The notes: generated by a model not told the origin, from the sequence alone. A DNA stretch of 64,000 bases from Polynucleobacter sp. 78F-HAINBA (GCF_018882325.1 NZ_JACVOQ010000003.1:1-64000); one strand, 5' to 3'. Shown: positions 25,713 through 35,020, counted from the stretch's first letter. Numbers and translations: made by a program.

Positions 25713-27119
25713 ATGGGAAGTATCAAACAAGACATTAAAGAAACCTACTTAGGGATCTACGAAACTGCCCAAGAAAAGTGGGGGGACCTCACGCAGTTTT
25801 TAGGAGAGGCTTGGCCCTTGCTGTTGATTTTATTGTTTGGGTTGATGGGGGTCTGGTGGTATGCCGATCCGCCACCGCCGAGACATGTTTTGATGGCAAC
25901 AGGTCAGTCTGGCGGATCTTACGACGTCTTGGGCAAGAAATACGCTGCTTTTTTTGAGAAAAAAGGAATCACTCTCGAACTTGTTCCAACAAAGGGTGCG
26001 CAGGAAAATATCGAATACTTAGCGGATCGTAAAAATCCTGTTCAGGCTGCTTTTGTACAAGCAGGTGTTTTTAGCCCCCATGGAATTGAAGGGGTGCAAT
26101 CCTTGGGAGCTATTTCTTATGATCCGATTTGGTTGTTCTATCGCGGCAAGGAGGTAAAGGAGGATAACTTTCAAGAGATTAAAGATCGATCTCGTTATTT
26201 TCTAAACTCCAAAATGTCTGTGGGTGAAAAGGGCAGTGGAACGTATGCTCAAGCAATGCAGATTCTAAAAGTGAATGGTTTTGAAAAAGGAGCCCACTTT
26301 TTTTATCTATCAGGATCAAAATCTGTTGAAGCTTTGCAAAATGGTGAGATTGATGCTGCGTTTATCGTTGACGCTTATGAGGCCCCAAATGTGCAGACAC
26401 TGCTAGCAGATCCAAGTTTGCATTTGTCCGCATTTCCTCGGGCAGAGGCTTATTCTCGCTTATTCCCCTACATGCAAATTCTAAATGTTCCTACTGGTGG
26501 ATTTAGCTTGATACGCAACTTCCCTTCTAGGGATATTAAATTGATGGCCTCTACTACCAATCTACTCATTGACGACAGAATGCATCCAGCGTTGCAGTTT
26601 TTATTCTTAGAGGCTGCGCGTGAGATTAATGGCAAGGCCACTTTCTTTTCGGGGCACGGTGAATTCCCGACCTTTAAAAATACTGGTTTTCCAGAAAGTC
26701 CTGTAGCGCTGCATTACGAAAAAAATGGCTCACCATTGCTGATGGCTTACTTGCCTTTTTGGCTTGCGGAGTTGATTAATCGTTTGATATTTGTATTGCT
26801 GCCTTTTTGTGCAATTGCCTACCCAGTGCTTCTCACTTTGCCTGGATATCGTAATAAGCGTTTACGCCGAAAAATTGATCGGCTATACGGCACCCTTAGG
26901 GCTTATGAGCAGGAGCTGACAGGGAATTTTCAAGTATTGGCAAAAGATGAGTATCTCAAGAAGTTGGACTTGCTTGAGTACGAGGCTTTGCAATTAAAAG
27001 TTCCCAAGAGCATGTCTGGTGATTACTACACCTTGCGTACCAGCATCGACTATGTTCGAAACTGCCTCAATCGAGGTGTTCAGCCCTACCAACTCGAAGA
27101 AAATTCTGATGGCGTATAG
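25713..27119 (+). CDS. Membrane-anchored TAXI-family TRAP-type solute receptor
   Basis: The 468-residue protein has an N-terminal membrane segment (LLLILLFGLMGVWWY), then a TAXI receptor domain: HVLMATGQSGGSYDVLGKKYA, VQAAFVQAGVF and SVGEKGSGTYAQAMQIL. A second membrane segment (RLIFVLLPFCAIAYPVLLTLP) and a cytoplasmic coiled tail follow. TAXI receptors usually bring solutes to a fused TRAP permease, but none is nearby. The ATG at 25713 is the likely start; the open frame extends back to 25542 over the pirin gene, where it has no meaning. It lies 21 bases before the DUF3422 gene and is probably co-transcribed with it. Confidence 0.82.
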   Translation: MGSIKQDIKETYLGIYETAQEKWGDLTQFLGEAWPLLLILLFGLMGVWWYADPPPPRHVLMATGQSGGSYDVLGKKYAAFFEKKGITLELVPTKGAQENIEYLADRKNPVQAAFVQAGVFSPHGIEGVQSLGAISYDPIWLFYRGKEVKEDNFQEIKDRSRYFLNSKMSVGEKGSGTYAQAMQILKVNGFEKGAHFFYLSGSKSVEALQNGEIDAAFIVDAYEAPNVQTLLADPSLHLSAFPRAEAYSRLFPYMQILNVPTGGFSLIRNFPSRDIKLMASTTNLLIDDRMHPALQFLFLEAAREINGKATFFSGHGEFPTFKNTGFPESPVALHYEKNGSPLLMAYLPFWLAELINRLIFVLLPFCAIAYPVLLTLPGYRNKRLRRKIDRLYGTLRAYEQELTGNFQVLAKDEYLKKLDLLEYEALQLKVPKSMSGDYYTLRTSIDYVRNCLNRGVQPYQLEENSDGV

Positions 27120-27140
27120 TTTGTTCATGCTAATGAATAT

Positions 27141-28505
27141 ATGGCTCCTATGAAACCCTACGATCATCCTGCTCGAAAACAGTTGCACGAAGAAGTGCAT
27201 GCCAGGCCGCCTATTGCGCTTTGGCCAAATGAGAGGGTGCTGTCTCAATCCTTTCTGCTTGATGCTAATTCTCGTCAGACTCAGATTGAGTGGATTCAAA
27301 AGCTTAGTTCTGTACTAGGTATTCCCAATGACCATGAACAAGACCATTCTTTTAAAATGCTCACTCTGGCACCCGAGCCCGAGAGAGTGCTGATTAAATG
27401 GGAATTGCATGGTGAATTTGCAACCATTGCTGCCATTACGCATAATCCCGTCAAAATTGCTGGACCACTATTAGAGTCACGCCTTGTTCTTGAGAAGAAC
27501 TTGGATGAGTTGCTTCAAAGCTTGGGTTGCCCAACAATTGTCGAGGCAGGCGGTGAAAGAATTTCTGCCTTAGATCTCGCGTTTGAGCATCGCCCTCTAT
27601 TCACAGAGGCGCAAGAGGTGTCTGCTATTTTTAGTGGAAATACCGTATTGGGTAGTTACATCCTATCGAGTAAAAAAGCCCAGTTGTGGACGGATTTGCG
27701 TTTGGATGAGGATGGCTATATTTCTTACTTTATTCCGCACGATATTTTGGGTTCCCGGCAGGCTGGTCGTATAGCGCGAGCCCTCGCTGAAGCTGAAACT
27801 TATCGGATGGCTGCCATGATTGCCTTCCCCGTGGCCAAGAGTCTCTCCATGCCGCTCAGAACTGCAGAGTCAGAATTAGCGGATTTATCTAAAAATATTT
27901 CTCAACTCCAAACTGAGCCAGGTGTCCATACTGAAAAAGATGGGCAGTTTTTAGGAGAGCTTTCTCATTTAGCTTCAAGAGCAGAGCAGTGGATATCGGG
28001 ATATGGCTTACGTTTTACTGCTGCTGAGGCCTATAGCCAATTACTGAGTAAAAACTTGTATGAGCTTGCAGAGTCTCCTATTCCGGGTGTGCAAACCCTG
28101 TCCGAGTTTATGGATCGACGTTTCCAGCCTGCCATGGGTACTTGTATTTGGACTCAGCGTAGATTAAAAGAATTGTCGGATCGCATCTCGAGAACAACGC
28201 AAACTCTGCGAACGCGTATTGAGTTTGTTAATGAAGAGCAGACGCAAAAATTGCTCGCTAGTATGGACCAGCGCGCACGCCTGCAATTGCGCTTACAGGA
28301 GACTGTGGAGAGCCTATCAGTTCTGGTATTGACTTACTATGCCGTGAGCTTGTTGGCTTATGTTGCCAAGGGCGGCAAAGAAGCTGGGTTTGCGATTCAT
28401 CCAGAAATTATTGCTGCGATTGCCGCTCCAGTAGTGGCGGTCATCTTCTTGTTCATTAGTAAGCGACGACGCAAGAGAATTGTTGAGATGGGTAAATCCC
28501 TGTAG
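27141..28505 (+). CDS. DUF3422 family protein
   Basis: The 454-residue protein starts DHPARKQLHEEVHARPP and contains WELHGEFATI and GSYILSSKKAQLWTDLRLDEDGY, the features of the DUF3422 family. Two C-terminal membrane segments are seen (LVLTYYAVSLLAYVA and IAAPVVAVIFLFI), with a basic end. The core may be cytoplasmic and membrane-tethered. Function is unknown; it is common in alpha- and betaproteobacteria. Co-transcription with the TAXI receptor suggests a shared envelope job, which is inference. Confidence 0.85.
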   Translation: MAPMKPYDHPARKQLHEEVHARPPIALWPNERVLSQSFLLDANSRQTQIEWIQKLSSVLGIPNDHEQDHSFKMLTLAPEPERVLIKWELHGEFATIAAITHNPVKIAGPLLESRLVLEKNLDELLQSLGCPTIVEAGGERISALDLAFEHRPLFTEAQEVSAIFSGNTVLGSYILSSKKAQLWTDLRLDEDGYISYFIPHDILGSRQAGRIARALAEAETYRMAAMIAFPVAKSLSMPLRTAESELADLSKNISQLQTEPGVHTEKDGQFLGELSHLASRAEQWISGYGLRFTAAEAYSQLLSKNLYELAESPIPGVQTLSEFMDRRFQPAMGTCIWTQRRLKELSDRISRTTQTLRTRIEFVNEEQTQKLLASMDQRARLQLRLQETVESLSVLVLTYYAVSLLAYVAKGGKEAGFAIHPEIIAAIAAPVVAVIFLFISKRRRKRIVEMGKSL

Positions 28506-28510
28506 GCATT

Positions 28511-28536
28511 AAAAAAGAGGCCTAGGCCTCTTTTTT
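28511..28536. terminator. Bidirectional intrinsic terminator
   Basis: GAGGCCTAGGCCTC is flanked by six A and six T, so the hairpin works as a terminator for both convergent genes (DUF3422 and fccB). The pairing is perfect. Confidence 0.9.
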
Positions 28537-28554
28537 AATTGATACAAAGACTAC

Positions 28555-29832
28555 TTAACCCAGGCTATCAGCCCAGATGTTGTGCGCCCAGCCCCAAGCA
28601 TAAACACCTTCAAGAGTGGATGGTGCCGGTGATAGGCCACCAGAGCCTGGAACAGTCTTAAAGGTCTTCTCGGCAGCATTGTATTGATGAACGCTAGCAA
28701 CGTGAACCACTTCGCGATCATTTACAAAGCTGTAGCAAGTATTGGTTAGAACCGGTGCTGGATTCACTTCCCAGCCACTCAACTCCGCAACGATAGCTGC
28801 AGCTGCTACCTTAGCGTGTTGGTTTGCCATATGACCAGACTTCGGCATCAATGGTGCAATCTGAATAGAGTCACCCAATACGTGGATATCTTTGCGTGCA
28901 GTCGACTCAAAGTTCAGGAAGTTAACATTCACCCAGCGGCCATTGGAATTGGCTAAACCAGTCTTCACGGCAATCTCACCAGCAGACATTTGTGGGAGAA
29001 CGTTCAGTACATCAGCTTTGACATCATCCTCAACTTCGAGCTTGAGTGTTTTAGTTTTTGCATCAACACCAACTACATTGCTCTTTGGTCGGTACTCAAT
29101 GATTCCAGCATACTGTTCAGCCCAGACTTTCTTGAACAAAGCTCCTTTGGATGTGACATCTTGATTGGCATCCAAAATCACTACCTTACCTTTTGGGTTG
29201 TGGGTTTTGAGATAGTTAGCAACCTGGCAGGCGCGCTCATAAGGTCCAGGGGGGCAGCGATAGGGAGCCTCTGGGATCGTAATAGCAAAGGTGCCACCTT
29301 CACGCATGGCGGCAATTTGTTTATGCAGAGCAACCGTTTCTGGGCCCGCTTTCCAAGCTTGGAGAGTTACGCCATCCTTATTGGCTTGCGCAAGACCCTC
29401 AATGCTTTTGAAGTTCAGTGAAACGCCAGGGGATACGACGGCCTTGTCGTAGCGCAAAGTCTTACCTGAGGCGAGCGTAACTGTTTTCTTATCTGGATCA
29501 ATGCTGCTGACGCTGTCTTGAATAATCTTGATGCCATGACGCTTGCTGAGAGTGTCATACGGAGATGTGATTTCAGCGATAGTGCGTGAGCCACCAATCA
29601 CCAAATTGGACATTGGGCAGGAAATAAATGAGGTGTTGGGCTCAATGAGAGTTACTCGCGCAGTGTTATTGGAGAACAAGCGCAAATATTTGGCAGCAGT
29701 TGCGCCACCATATCCACCACCAATAACTAAGATTTCTGCTTTTTGTAAAGTAGCTGCTTTTGTTTGGCTTGAAAGCCCTGCAAGTAGTCCTACTGCTGCA
29801 GCGCTCTGACCTATAAAATGTCGACGATCCAT
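28555..29832 (-). CDS. fccB: Flavocytochrome c sulfide dehydrogenase, flavoprotein subunit
   Basis: This enzyme oxidises sulfide in the periplasm and passes electrons to its cytochrome partner. The 425-residue protein has a Tat signal (DRRHFIGQSAAAVGLLAG), then an FAD Rossmann motif VIGGGYGGATAAKYL. A cysteine pair forms the active-site disulfide in the family; CPMSNLVIGG and RCPPGPYERAC provide cysteines in the right regions. The C-terminal region has NTCYSFVNDREVVHVASVHQY, typical of the FCSD domain. It is 9 bases after the cytochrome gene. Close homologues also function as SoxF. Confidence 0.88.
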   Translation of the reverse strand: MDRRHFIGQSAAAVGLLAGLSSQTKAATLQKAEILVIGGGYGGATAAKYLRLFSNNTARVTLIEPNTSFISCPMSNLVIGGSRTIAEITSPYDTLSKRHGIKIIQDSVSSIDPDKKTVTLASGKTLRYDKAVVSPGVSLNFKSIEGLAQANKDGVTLQAWKAGPETVALHKQIAAMREGGTFAITIPEAPYRCPPGPYERACQVANYLKTHNPKGKVVILDANQDVTSKGALFKKVWAEQYAGIIEYRPKSNVVGVDAKTKTLKLEVEDDVKADVLNVLPQMSAGEIAVKTGLANSNGRWVNVNFLNFESTARKDIHVLGDSIQIAPLMPKSGHMANQHAKVAAAAIVAELSGWEVNPAPVLTNTCYSFVNDREVVHVASVHQYNAAEKTFKTVPGSGGLSPAPSTLEGVYAWGWAHNIWADSLG

Positions 29833-29841
29833 GGCGCCTCC

Positions 29842-30171
29842 TTATTGTTTCTTGCCAAGTTGATTGGCAATAGTGGTGAGTTGTTCGTCTGTGTAACCTT
29901 TTGTTAGCTGGGGCATGATGGTGCCTTCTAGAGCGCCGCTCTTGTATGCCTTTAGCTTAGCCAGCATCTCTTGACTGGTGAGGTTATTAATCAGCGGCAT
30001 GCCGCCATCAACTACGCCTTTGCCATCGGTGCCGTGACAATTAGCGCAGGTTGCCGCGAGGCCACGTTTATATAGTTGGTCGGCGCTTTGTGCGAAGCTG
30101 AGTCCGCTCCACTGGCTTAAGCCAAGGAGGGCGCTGGCCACCAAAATGGGTTTTAAACACTTCACTTGCAT
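29842..30171 (-). CDS. fccA: Class I cytochrome c, sulfide dehydrogenase partner
   Basis: The 109-residue protein has a Sec signal peptide ending at LSFAQ and one haem motif CANCHG (about residues 42-47) with a distal methionine in TIMPQLTKGYTDEQL. It is a small monohaem periplasmic cytochrome c, 9 bases upstream of fccB, so it should be the electron acceptor of the flavoprotein. Purple-sulfur-bacterial FccA is dihaem and larger; the monohaem form matches the SoxE/FccA type of many betaproteobacteria. A GGAG ribosome-binding site precedes the ATG. Confidence 0.85.
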   Translation of the reverse strand: MQVKCLKPILVASALLGLSQWSGLSFAQSADQLYKRGLAATCANCHGTDGKGVVDGGMPLINNLTSQEMLAKLKAYKSGALEGTIMPQLTKGYTDEQLTTIANQLGKKQ

Positions 30172-30355
30172 AGGGATTATCTCCGTCTTACATACAGCTG
30201 TTCTTAGGATAATGCTGATTGACTCTATCTTAATCAGATAGGGATGGGATTAGTGGTTTTACTTAGATTGATTTTCAATAAGCTCAGAACTAAAAACAAG
30301 GGCTTTCCCCCTGATAGTTTTTAGTCTGTAGCTCTAAGACCTATAAACTAGCGAT

Positions 30356-32077
30356 ATGCGTGGCTCTTTTACTTATCGAAATACAATCTTCATCCTACTT
30401 CTAGGTGTATTTACCTACTTGTATGGTTTGGATAGTCGCTTTGCCCCAAAGAATGGGGATGAGTATCCCTATATGCACATCGTCCGGATGACTGCTGATG
30501 CTGGAGCCTGGTTACCCCTCCAATCTGAGATGGATGGCATTAAAAATACCAAGCCACCTTTGGTGTTTTGGGAGGGCATTGCTAGTACGAGTTGGGGAAG
30601 CGATTGGACGCTCCTGGCCTTGCGTTGGCCCAGCGTTTTATACACCGGCCTAACGGCCTTTTTCCTATTTCTGGCGGTAGCTCGGTTTAGCGGCAAAAAA
30701 CAGACTGGTTTATTGGCGGCATTAGTATGGCTTTCTTTTTTTGCAACTTATCGCTATGGCCGCCCATTCCTCACTGATCCTCCCGAGGTATTTTGGTTGA
30801 GCTTGCCATTTTTTGCTCTGCTGTATTGGGGCAGAACTGCTTTTGAATCAAAACTATTTTTTCCGGTATTGGCGGGTGCCTGCTTTGGCATGGCTTTATT
30901 GTCAAAGTCTTTTGCCTATATTGCTCCTGCCACATTTGCCCTGGGCTTGTTTTACTGGCGCTGGCGTGAGTGGAGTATTCCGAAGGTCTTATTGCAAGAC
31001 TTATACAAAGTGATATTAATTGCTGTTCTGGCTTTAGGTGTATTTGCACTCTGGTTTTTGCTAGACCCCTTTCCGGAGGCTGTCTGGAAAGAATTTGTTT
31101 TGGGAGAGAATGCTGGCAAGTTCGAGGCGCGGAGCTCTAACTACCTTTTAGATCTAGTGCTTGGAGGTGACAGCATTTGGATGCTGGCTTTAACCACCTT
31201 GGCGAATGCTGGGCTGTTTACCTTTGTATTGATTTCTGCTTTGATGCAATGTTGGAAGCAGCGGCGCTTTATATCACTTGAAGAAGGTCTATTGCTACTT
31301 TTGGTATTGGCATTCTTCATCGTATTTAGTTTGCCAAGTCAGCGCTCTGGTCGCTATCTATTGCCTGTGATGCCAGCCTTTGCTACTTTGATTGCAATGT
31401 ACTGGGACCGATTGCCTTTATGGGGATTCCGAATCTCATTGCTACTAGAGTTGGTATTACTTGCTGCTCTTGCTTGGGTCGGCGGAAATTTGCAACTCTC
31501 GAATTTCTTGGGTCAGCCTGGCATCTGGAATTACTCGCCGTGGCATTGGGTCTTTATGGGACTTGCAATCGCTTTGGTATTGATAGGCATATTCAGTCGA
31601 GAGCGTAGCAAGACAATCGCCTTGGCGGCCTGCTTTTTTTGCTACTGTGCGCTCACTAGTAGCTTGGCTCCGCTGGAAGGTGCATTGGGTCGATATTCGC
31701 AATCCACCATCCAGGGCGTTGTTGGGCAAGATGTTTGGGTACCCTGCGACTATCGCGCCAAGGATGAGGAGTATCGACTCTTATTGCCAGGTGCAACATT
31801 GCATGGCTATTTGGCCAAAGATGCTAACCAAATCGATTTATTAAGCAGCACTTATCCATTAGTAGCGCTGCAGTCACCGATCGGCATAGAGCCCGAGCTC
31901 TGTGACTCTTGCAAGATCGTGGGTAAGCGCATGGAGATGCGAGCCCGTCATTCTGATGCGGAGATTCGGGCGATACTTAAAGGTCATATTGGAGAGCACC
32001 TGTTTGTGAATGAATATTTAGTTTCTACGCCTGCAACAATTGCGTTGCCAGTAGTGGGTAAGGACGCCTGTAGATGA
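30356..32077 (+). CDS. GT39/ArnT-type membrane glycosyltransferase
   Basis: The 573-residue protein has about twelve membrane segments. After the first comes DSRFAPKNGDEYPYMHI and, further on, KNTKPPLVFWEG, the acidic catalytic loop and KPPL..W motif of lipid-linked-sugar transferases of the PMT/ArnT class (GT39/GT83). They transfer a sugar from polyprenyl phosphate to an envelope acceptor such as lipid A or a protein; the acceptor here is unknown. The C-terminal 120 residues form a periplasmic domain with CDYR..C.SC cysteines. It is the first gene of a unit overlapping the next by four bases. Confidence 0.83.
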   Translation: MRGSFTYRNTIFILLLGVFTYLYGLDSRFAPKNGDEYPYMHIVRMTADAGAWLPLQSEMDGIKNTKPPLVFWEGIASTSWGSDWTLLALRWPSVLYTGLTAFFLFLAVARFSGKKQTGLLAALVWLSFFATYRYGRPFLTDPPEVFWLSLPFFALLYWGRTAFESKLFFPVLAGACFGMALLSKSFAYIAPATFALGLFYWRWREWSIPKVLLQDLYKVILIAVLALGVFALWFLLDPFPEAVWKEFVLGENAGKFEARSSNYLLDLVLGGDSIWMLALTTLANAGLFTFVLISALMQCWKQRRFISLEEGLLLLLVLAFFIVFSLPSQRSGRYLLPVMPAFATLIAMYWDRLPLWGFRISLLLELVLLAALAWVGGNLQLSNFLGQPGIWNYSPWHWVFMGLAIALVLIGIFSRERSKTIALAACFFCYCALTSSLAPLEGALGRYSQSTIQGVVGQDVWVPCDYRAKDEEYRLLLPGATLHGYLAKDANQIDLLSSTYPLVALQSPIGIEPELCDSCKIVGKRMEMRARHSDAEIRAILKGHIGEHLFVNEYLVSTPATIALPVVGKDACR

Positions 32078-33321
32078 GCCGTGTAATTGCCCTTTGTTTC
32101 TTATTACTTGCCTCGGTACTGGGCTATCTCCACATTGATAGTCGTCCGGTATGGGCGCCTTTTGCTAGTGCCCACCCAGTTGATGCTGCAAATCCAGTCG
32201 AGGATTCTTCTGAGCTATCTGAAAGTCACAAGCCAGCAAAGAATTTAAAAAATGCTGCTCCAGTAAAGCTAGTTCAACCCAGCTTAAGGACGGATTGGTT
32301 GCCCGATACGGGAGCCCCATCAGTGCATGCGGCCTCTTTAATTGCACTAAAGGATGGCGGGGTGAGAGCGTTCTGGTTTGCAGGAAGTCGAGAAGGTGCG
32401 CCAGATGTAGCTATTTATACAGCCGTCTTTGATCCACAGGCGTCCAGGTGGAGTGCGCCGACAGTTGTAATGGATAGAGTCGGCGCAGAAAAAGGTTTGT
32501 CGCGCTACATTGCTAAATTAGGTAATCCCGTTCCAGCCAGAATGGCCGATGGTCGTATGCAGTTATTTTTTGTCACTGTTTCTATTGGGGGTTGGGCGGG
32601 CAGCTCAATCTCTTCGGTGATTTCAGATGATGAGGGTTTAACTTGGGGTCGACCGCAGCGACTTATTAGCTCACCATTGATTAACCTCAGCACCTTGGTT
32701 AAGTCCCCAGCCATGTTATTTGTAGATGGGCGACTAGGATTGCCGGCCTATCACGAGTGGATTGGTCGCTTTGGGGAGTTCCTCAGAATTGATGCGAGTC
32801 AGGTGATTGATAAGCGACGTATGAGTTCCGGTAGGGGTGCGATTCAGCCTGTAGTCTTTAGCGATGGACCGCAAGAAGCAAGCGCTTTTTTCCGTCAAAC
32901 TCGATCCAGTTCTCAGCCAAAGCAAATTCCCATAAGCGAAACCAAGGATGCTGGGCAGTCTTGGGTGGTAACAACAGATCTTGAGATACCAAATCCGAAC
33001 TCTGCTCTTGCTGCGCTAACTTTGGCTAATGGTGCGAGATTGATGGTTCTTAATAATATTGAGGCAGGTCGCTATCGTTTGGTAATGGTTATGCGTGAAT
33101 CGAATTCCGCTCAATGGCAGGTAATACAAGTGCTTGAAGATGACGAGTCTTTGGCTAACGATCAGCGTCGAGAGTTTTCTTACCCATACTTAATTTCTGC
33201 CAATGGTGAAGATGCGCATCTTGCCTATACCTGGGATAGGAAAAAGATTAAGCATGTTTACTTTCCAGCCGCCTGGTTTAAGCATGCCGTAAGTAGCTTC
33301 AAAGAAAAGGAGGCGCAATGA
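32074..33321 (+). CDS. Exo-alpha-sialidase-like (BNR-repeat) protein
   Basis: The 415-residue protein has an N-terminal membrane segment or signal (VIALCFLLLASVLGYLHI), a disordered linker (about 25-75), then a six-bladed propeller-like domain. Asp-boxes are visible as SDDEGLTWGRP and TKDAGQSW, and NPNSALAALTLANGARLMVLNN and FSYPYLI...HLAYTWDR are characteristic of the sialidase_2/BNR-like family. It may cleave or bind a sialic-acid-like or other glycan in the periplasm. I cannot confirm the arginine triad. It overlaps its neighbours by four bases on each side, so all three are made together. Confidence 0.78.
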   Translation: MSRVIALCFLLLASVLGYLHIDSRPVWAPFASAHPVDAANPVEDSSELSESHKPAKNLKNAAPVKLVQPSLRTDWLPDTGAPSVHAASLIALKDGGVRAFWFAGSREGAPDVAIYTAVFDPQASRWSAPTVVMDRVGAEKGLSRYIAKLGNPVPARMADGRMQLFFVTVSIGGWAGSSISSVISDDEGLTWGRPQRLISSPLINLSTLVKSPAMLFVDGRLGLPAYHEWIGRFGEFLRIDASQVIDKRRMSSGRGAIQPVVFSDGPQEASAFFRQTRSSSQPKQIPISETKDAGQSWVVTTDLEIPNPNSALAALTLANGARLMVLNNIEAGRYRLVMVMRESNSAQWQVIQVLEDDESLANDQRREFSYPYLISANGEDAHLAYTWDRKKIKHVYFPAAWFKHAVSSFKEKEAQ

Positions 33322-33941
33322 TCACCTCATATTTACAGCCCATTGCCTTGCTGGAGATGTCGCTTACTTGCGCAGTAGTACTCATTGCGCTTTTACAAAA
33401 GCTGAGCTCAAAAGAGATTCCATTTGCGATACATCTTGTCTTAGCTCTGTTATTGGCTAACCTATTTTTCTGGCCACTAGGAATGTCGCTGGAATTGCCT
33501 TTATCTGCCTATGTGCGCGGCGTCACTGGTGATCTCAGTATCGTGACCTTGCTCTTGTTGTGGAGCACGATGCTTTCTTCTGCCAAAAAGACGCCGCTTG
33601 GATTTAAGGTACCGCTGGCGCTGATTGCAATTGCGTTTTACCCGTTAGCGCTTGGCTTTGGCATGATGGATCCTTACGCATGGGGTTATGGATCTATTGG
33701 CCTCTTGATTGCTGTTGTTCTCTTTGCCATTATTTTCGGTCTTGCCGGTTGGACCAAGGGTGTTTGGATTCTTTCTTTTGCGATCATTGCCTGGGCAGCG
33801 CATTGGCACGAATCAGCAAACCTTTGGGACTATCTCTTAGATCCCTTCTTGGCTATATGGGCTTTGTTTGCTATTCCCAATGCGATCTATCTCAAGCGTC
33901 GCGAGAAGGCGCAGTCGGGCTACCTTTTTAGGGCGGGCTGA
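33318..33941 (+). CDS. Polytopic membrane protein, unknown
   Basis: The 207-residue product has about seven hydrophobic segments (for example MSLTCAVVLIALLQKL, FAIHLVLALLLANLFFWPLGM and AVVLFAIIFGLAGW). I recognise no family. It is the third gene in the operon with the glycosyltransferase and the sialidase-like protein and overlaps the latter by four bases (ATGA), so it probably works with them in envelope glycan metabolism, for example as a flippase-like or anchoring partner. That role is inference only. Confidence 0.7.
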   Translation: MITSYLQPIALLEMSLTCAVVLIALLQKLSSKEIPFAIHLVLALLLANLFFWPLGMSLELPLSAYVRGVTGDLSIVTLLLLWSTMLSSAKKTPLGFKVPLALIAIAFYPLALGFGMMDPYAWGYGSIGLLIAVVLFAIIFGLAGWTKGVWILSFAIIAWAAHWHESANLWDYLLDPFLAIWALFAIPNAIYLKRREKAQSGYLFRAG

Positions 33942-33979
33942 TTATTGCCACCTAATTTACATGGTGAATTTTAGGTAAC

Positions 33980-34008
33980 AAAAAAGCCAGCAGATCGCTG
34001 GCTTTTTT
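33980..34008. terminator. Bidirectional intrinsic terminator
   Basis: GCCAGC and GCTGGC (33986-33991 and 33997-34002) pair around AGATC, with an A6 run before and a T6 run after. It ends both the glycosyltransferase operon and the minus-strand C5-acid operon. Confidence 0.9.
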
Positions 34009-34027
34009 GTTTGCTGCTATTCCGGAA

Positions 34028-35020
34028 TTAATCTGGAATATTGGCTTTACGAATGACTGGACCCCAGACGTTGATTTCTTTCTCAAGGTGATCCTTGAGA
34101 CCTTTGGAAGATACTTTCTCCATTGGCACGATATCGATGTTGGAATCATTCAAACGTTTTTGAACGTCAGGTGTATTCAATGCCTTCTTCAATGCAGCAT
34201 TGATTTTTTCCTGAATTGGCTGTGGAACACCTTTTGGAACATACACACCATGCCAAACTTTAACTTCAAAGCCTTTGAGGCCCTGTTCGTTCAAAGTTGG
34301 TACGTTTGGAATTGCTGGCAAACGCTTCATAGTTGTTGTACCGAACGCTTTTACACGGCCATCCTTGATGTAAGGAATAGTTTGTGTAGTTTGGTCGCAC
34401 AAGAGGTCAACCTGGCCACCCAAGAGGTCGGTCAAAGCAGGGCCGGTACCTTTGTATGGAATGTTGGTCAGTTTGATGCCCATACGGCTTTGGAATAATA
34501 GGCCGCACAACTGAGATACTGCGCCAGGACCGGCGTTAGCCATGGTTACTTTTGAGCCATTAGCCTTGATATAGGCTTCGAGCTCTTTAAAGTTATTTGC
34601 AGGCAAATCTTTTTTGCCTAGTAATACCATTGGTACATCAGCTACTTGGCCGATGTAATCAAAGCTAGTCATTGGGTCATATGGAAGCTTGTCATACAAC
34701 GCTTGCGCTGTAGCCATGCCCATGTGGTGAATGTACATTGTGTATCCATCGGGAGCTGCGCGAGCTACCTTAGTGGAGGCAATCGTGCCACCAGCGCCAG
34801 GAACGTTCTCAACCACTACTGTTTGACCTAAGGCTTGACCCATTGGCACGGCAATTAAGCGTGCGATAGAGTCAGTTGGGCCACCAGCCGCAAATGGAAC
34901 AATTAATTGAATGGATTTTGTAGGCCAATCCTTTTGGGCGGATGCAATATTGCTACCCAATAAAGTGCTGGCGCTGAGAACTGCAGCAATTCCAGCGAAT
35001 AGGGTTTTTTGTAATTTCAT
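34028..35020 (-). CDS. Bug-family (TctC-like) periplasmic solute receptor
   Basis: The 330-residue protein has a Sec signal peptide (ending ASAQ), then DWPTKSIQLIVPFAAGGPTDSIARL and VVVENVPGAGGTIASTKVARAAPDGYT, the conserved N-terminal halves of Bug receptors. They bind carboxylates or related small molecules, and Burkholderiales have many. No TctA/TctB membrane parts occur here, as is common for orphan Bug proteins. It is the last gene of a minus-strand series after a CitE-like lyase, which suggests it senses or imports an organic acid used by that series. Confidence 0.88.
   Translation of the reverse strand: MKLQKTLFAGIAAVLSASTLLGSNIASAQKDWPTKSIQLIVPFAAGGPTDSIARLIAVPMGQALGQTVVVENVPGAGGTIASTKVARAAPDGYTMYIHHMGMATAQALYDKLPYDPMTSFDYIGQVADVPMVLLGKKDLPANNFKELEAYIKANGSKVTMANAGPGAVSQLCGLLFQSRMGIKLTNIPYKGTGPALTDLLGGQVDLLCDQTTQTIPYIKDGRVKAFGTTTMKRLPAIPNVPTLNEQGLKGFEVKVWHGVYVPKGVPQPIQEKINAALKKALNTPDVQKRLNDSNIDIVPMEKVSSKGLKDHLEKEINVWGPVIRKANIPD

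Noticed and set aside
30268..30281. TTGATTTTCAATAA upstream of the glycosyltransferase as an FNR site
   Set aside because: Only the first half-site matches; the second half is AATAA instead of ATCAA.
34007..34498. 163-residue plus-strand open frame opposite the Bug receptor
   Set aside because: It lies wholly antisense to a well-supported gene and overlaps the bidirectional terminator region at its start.
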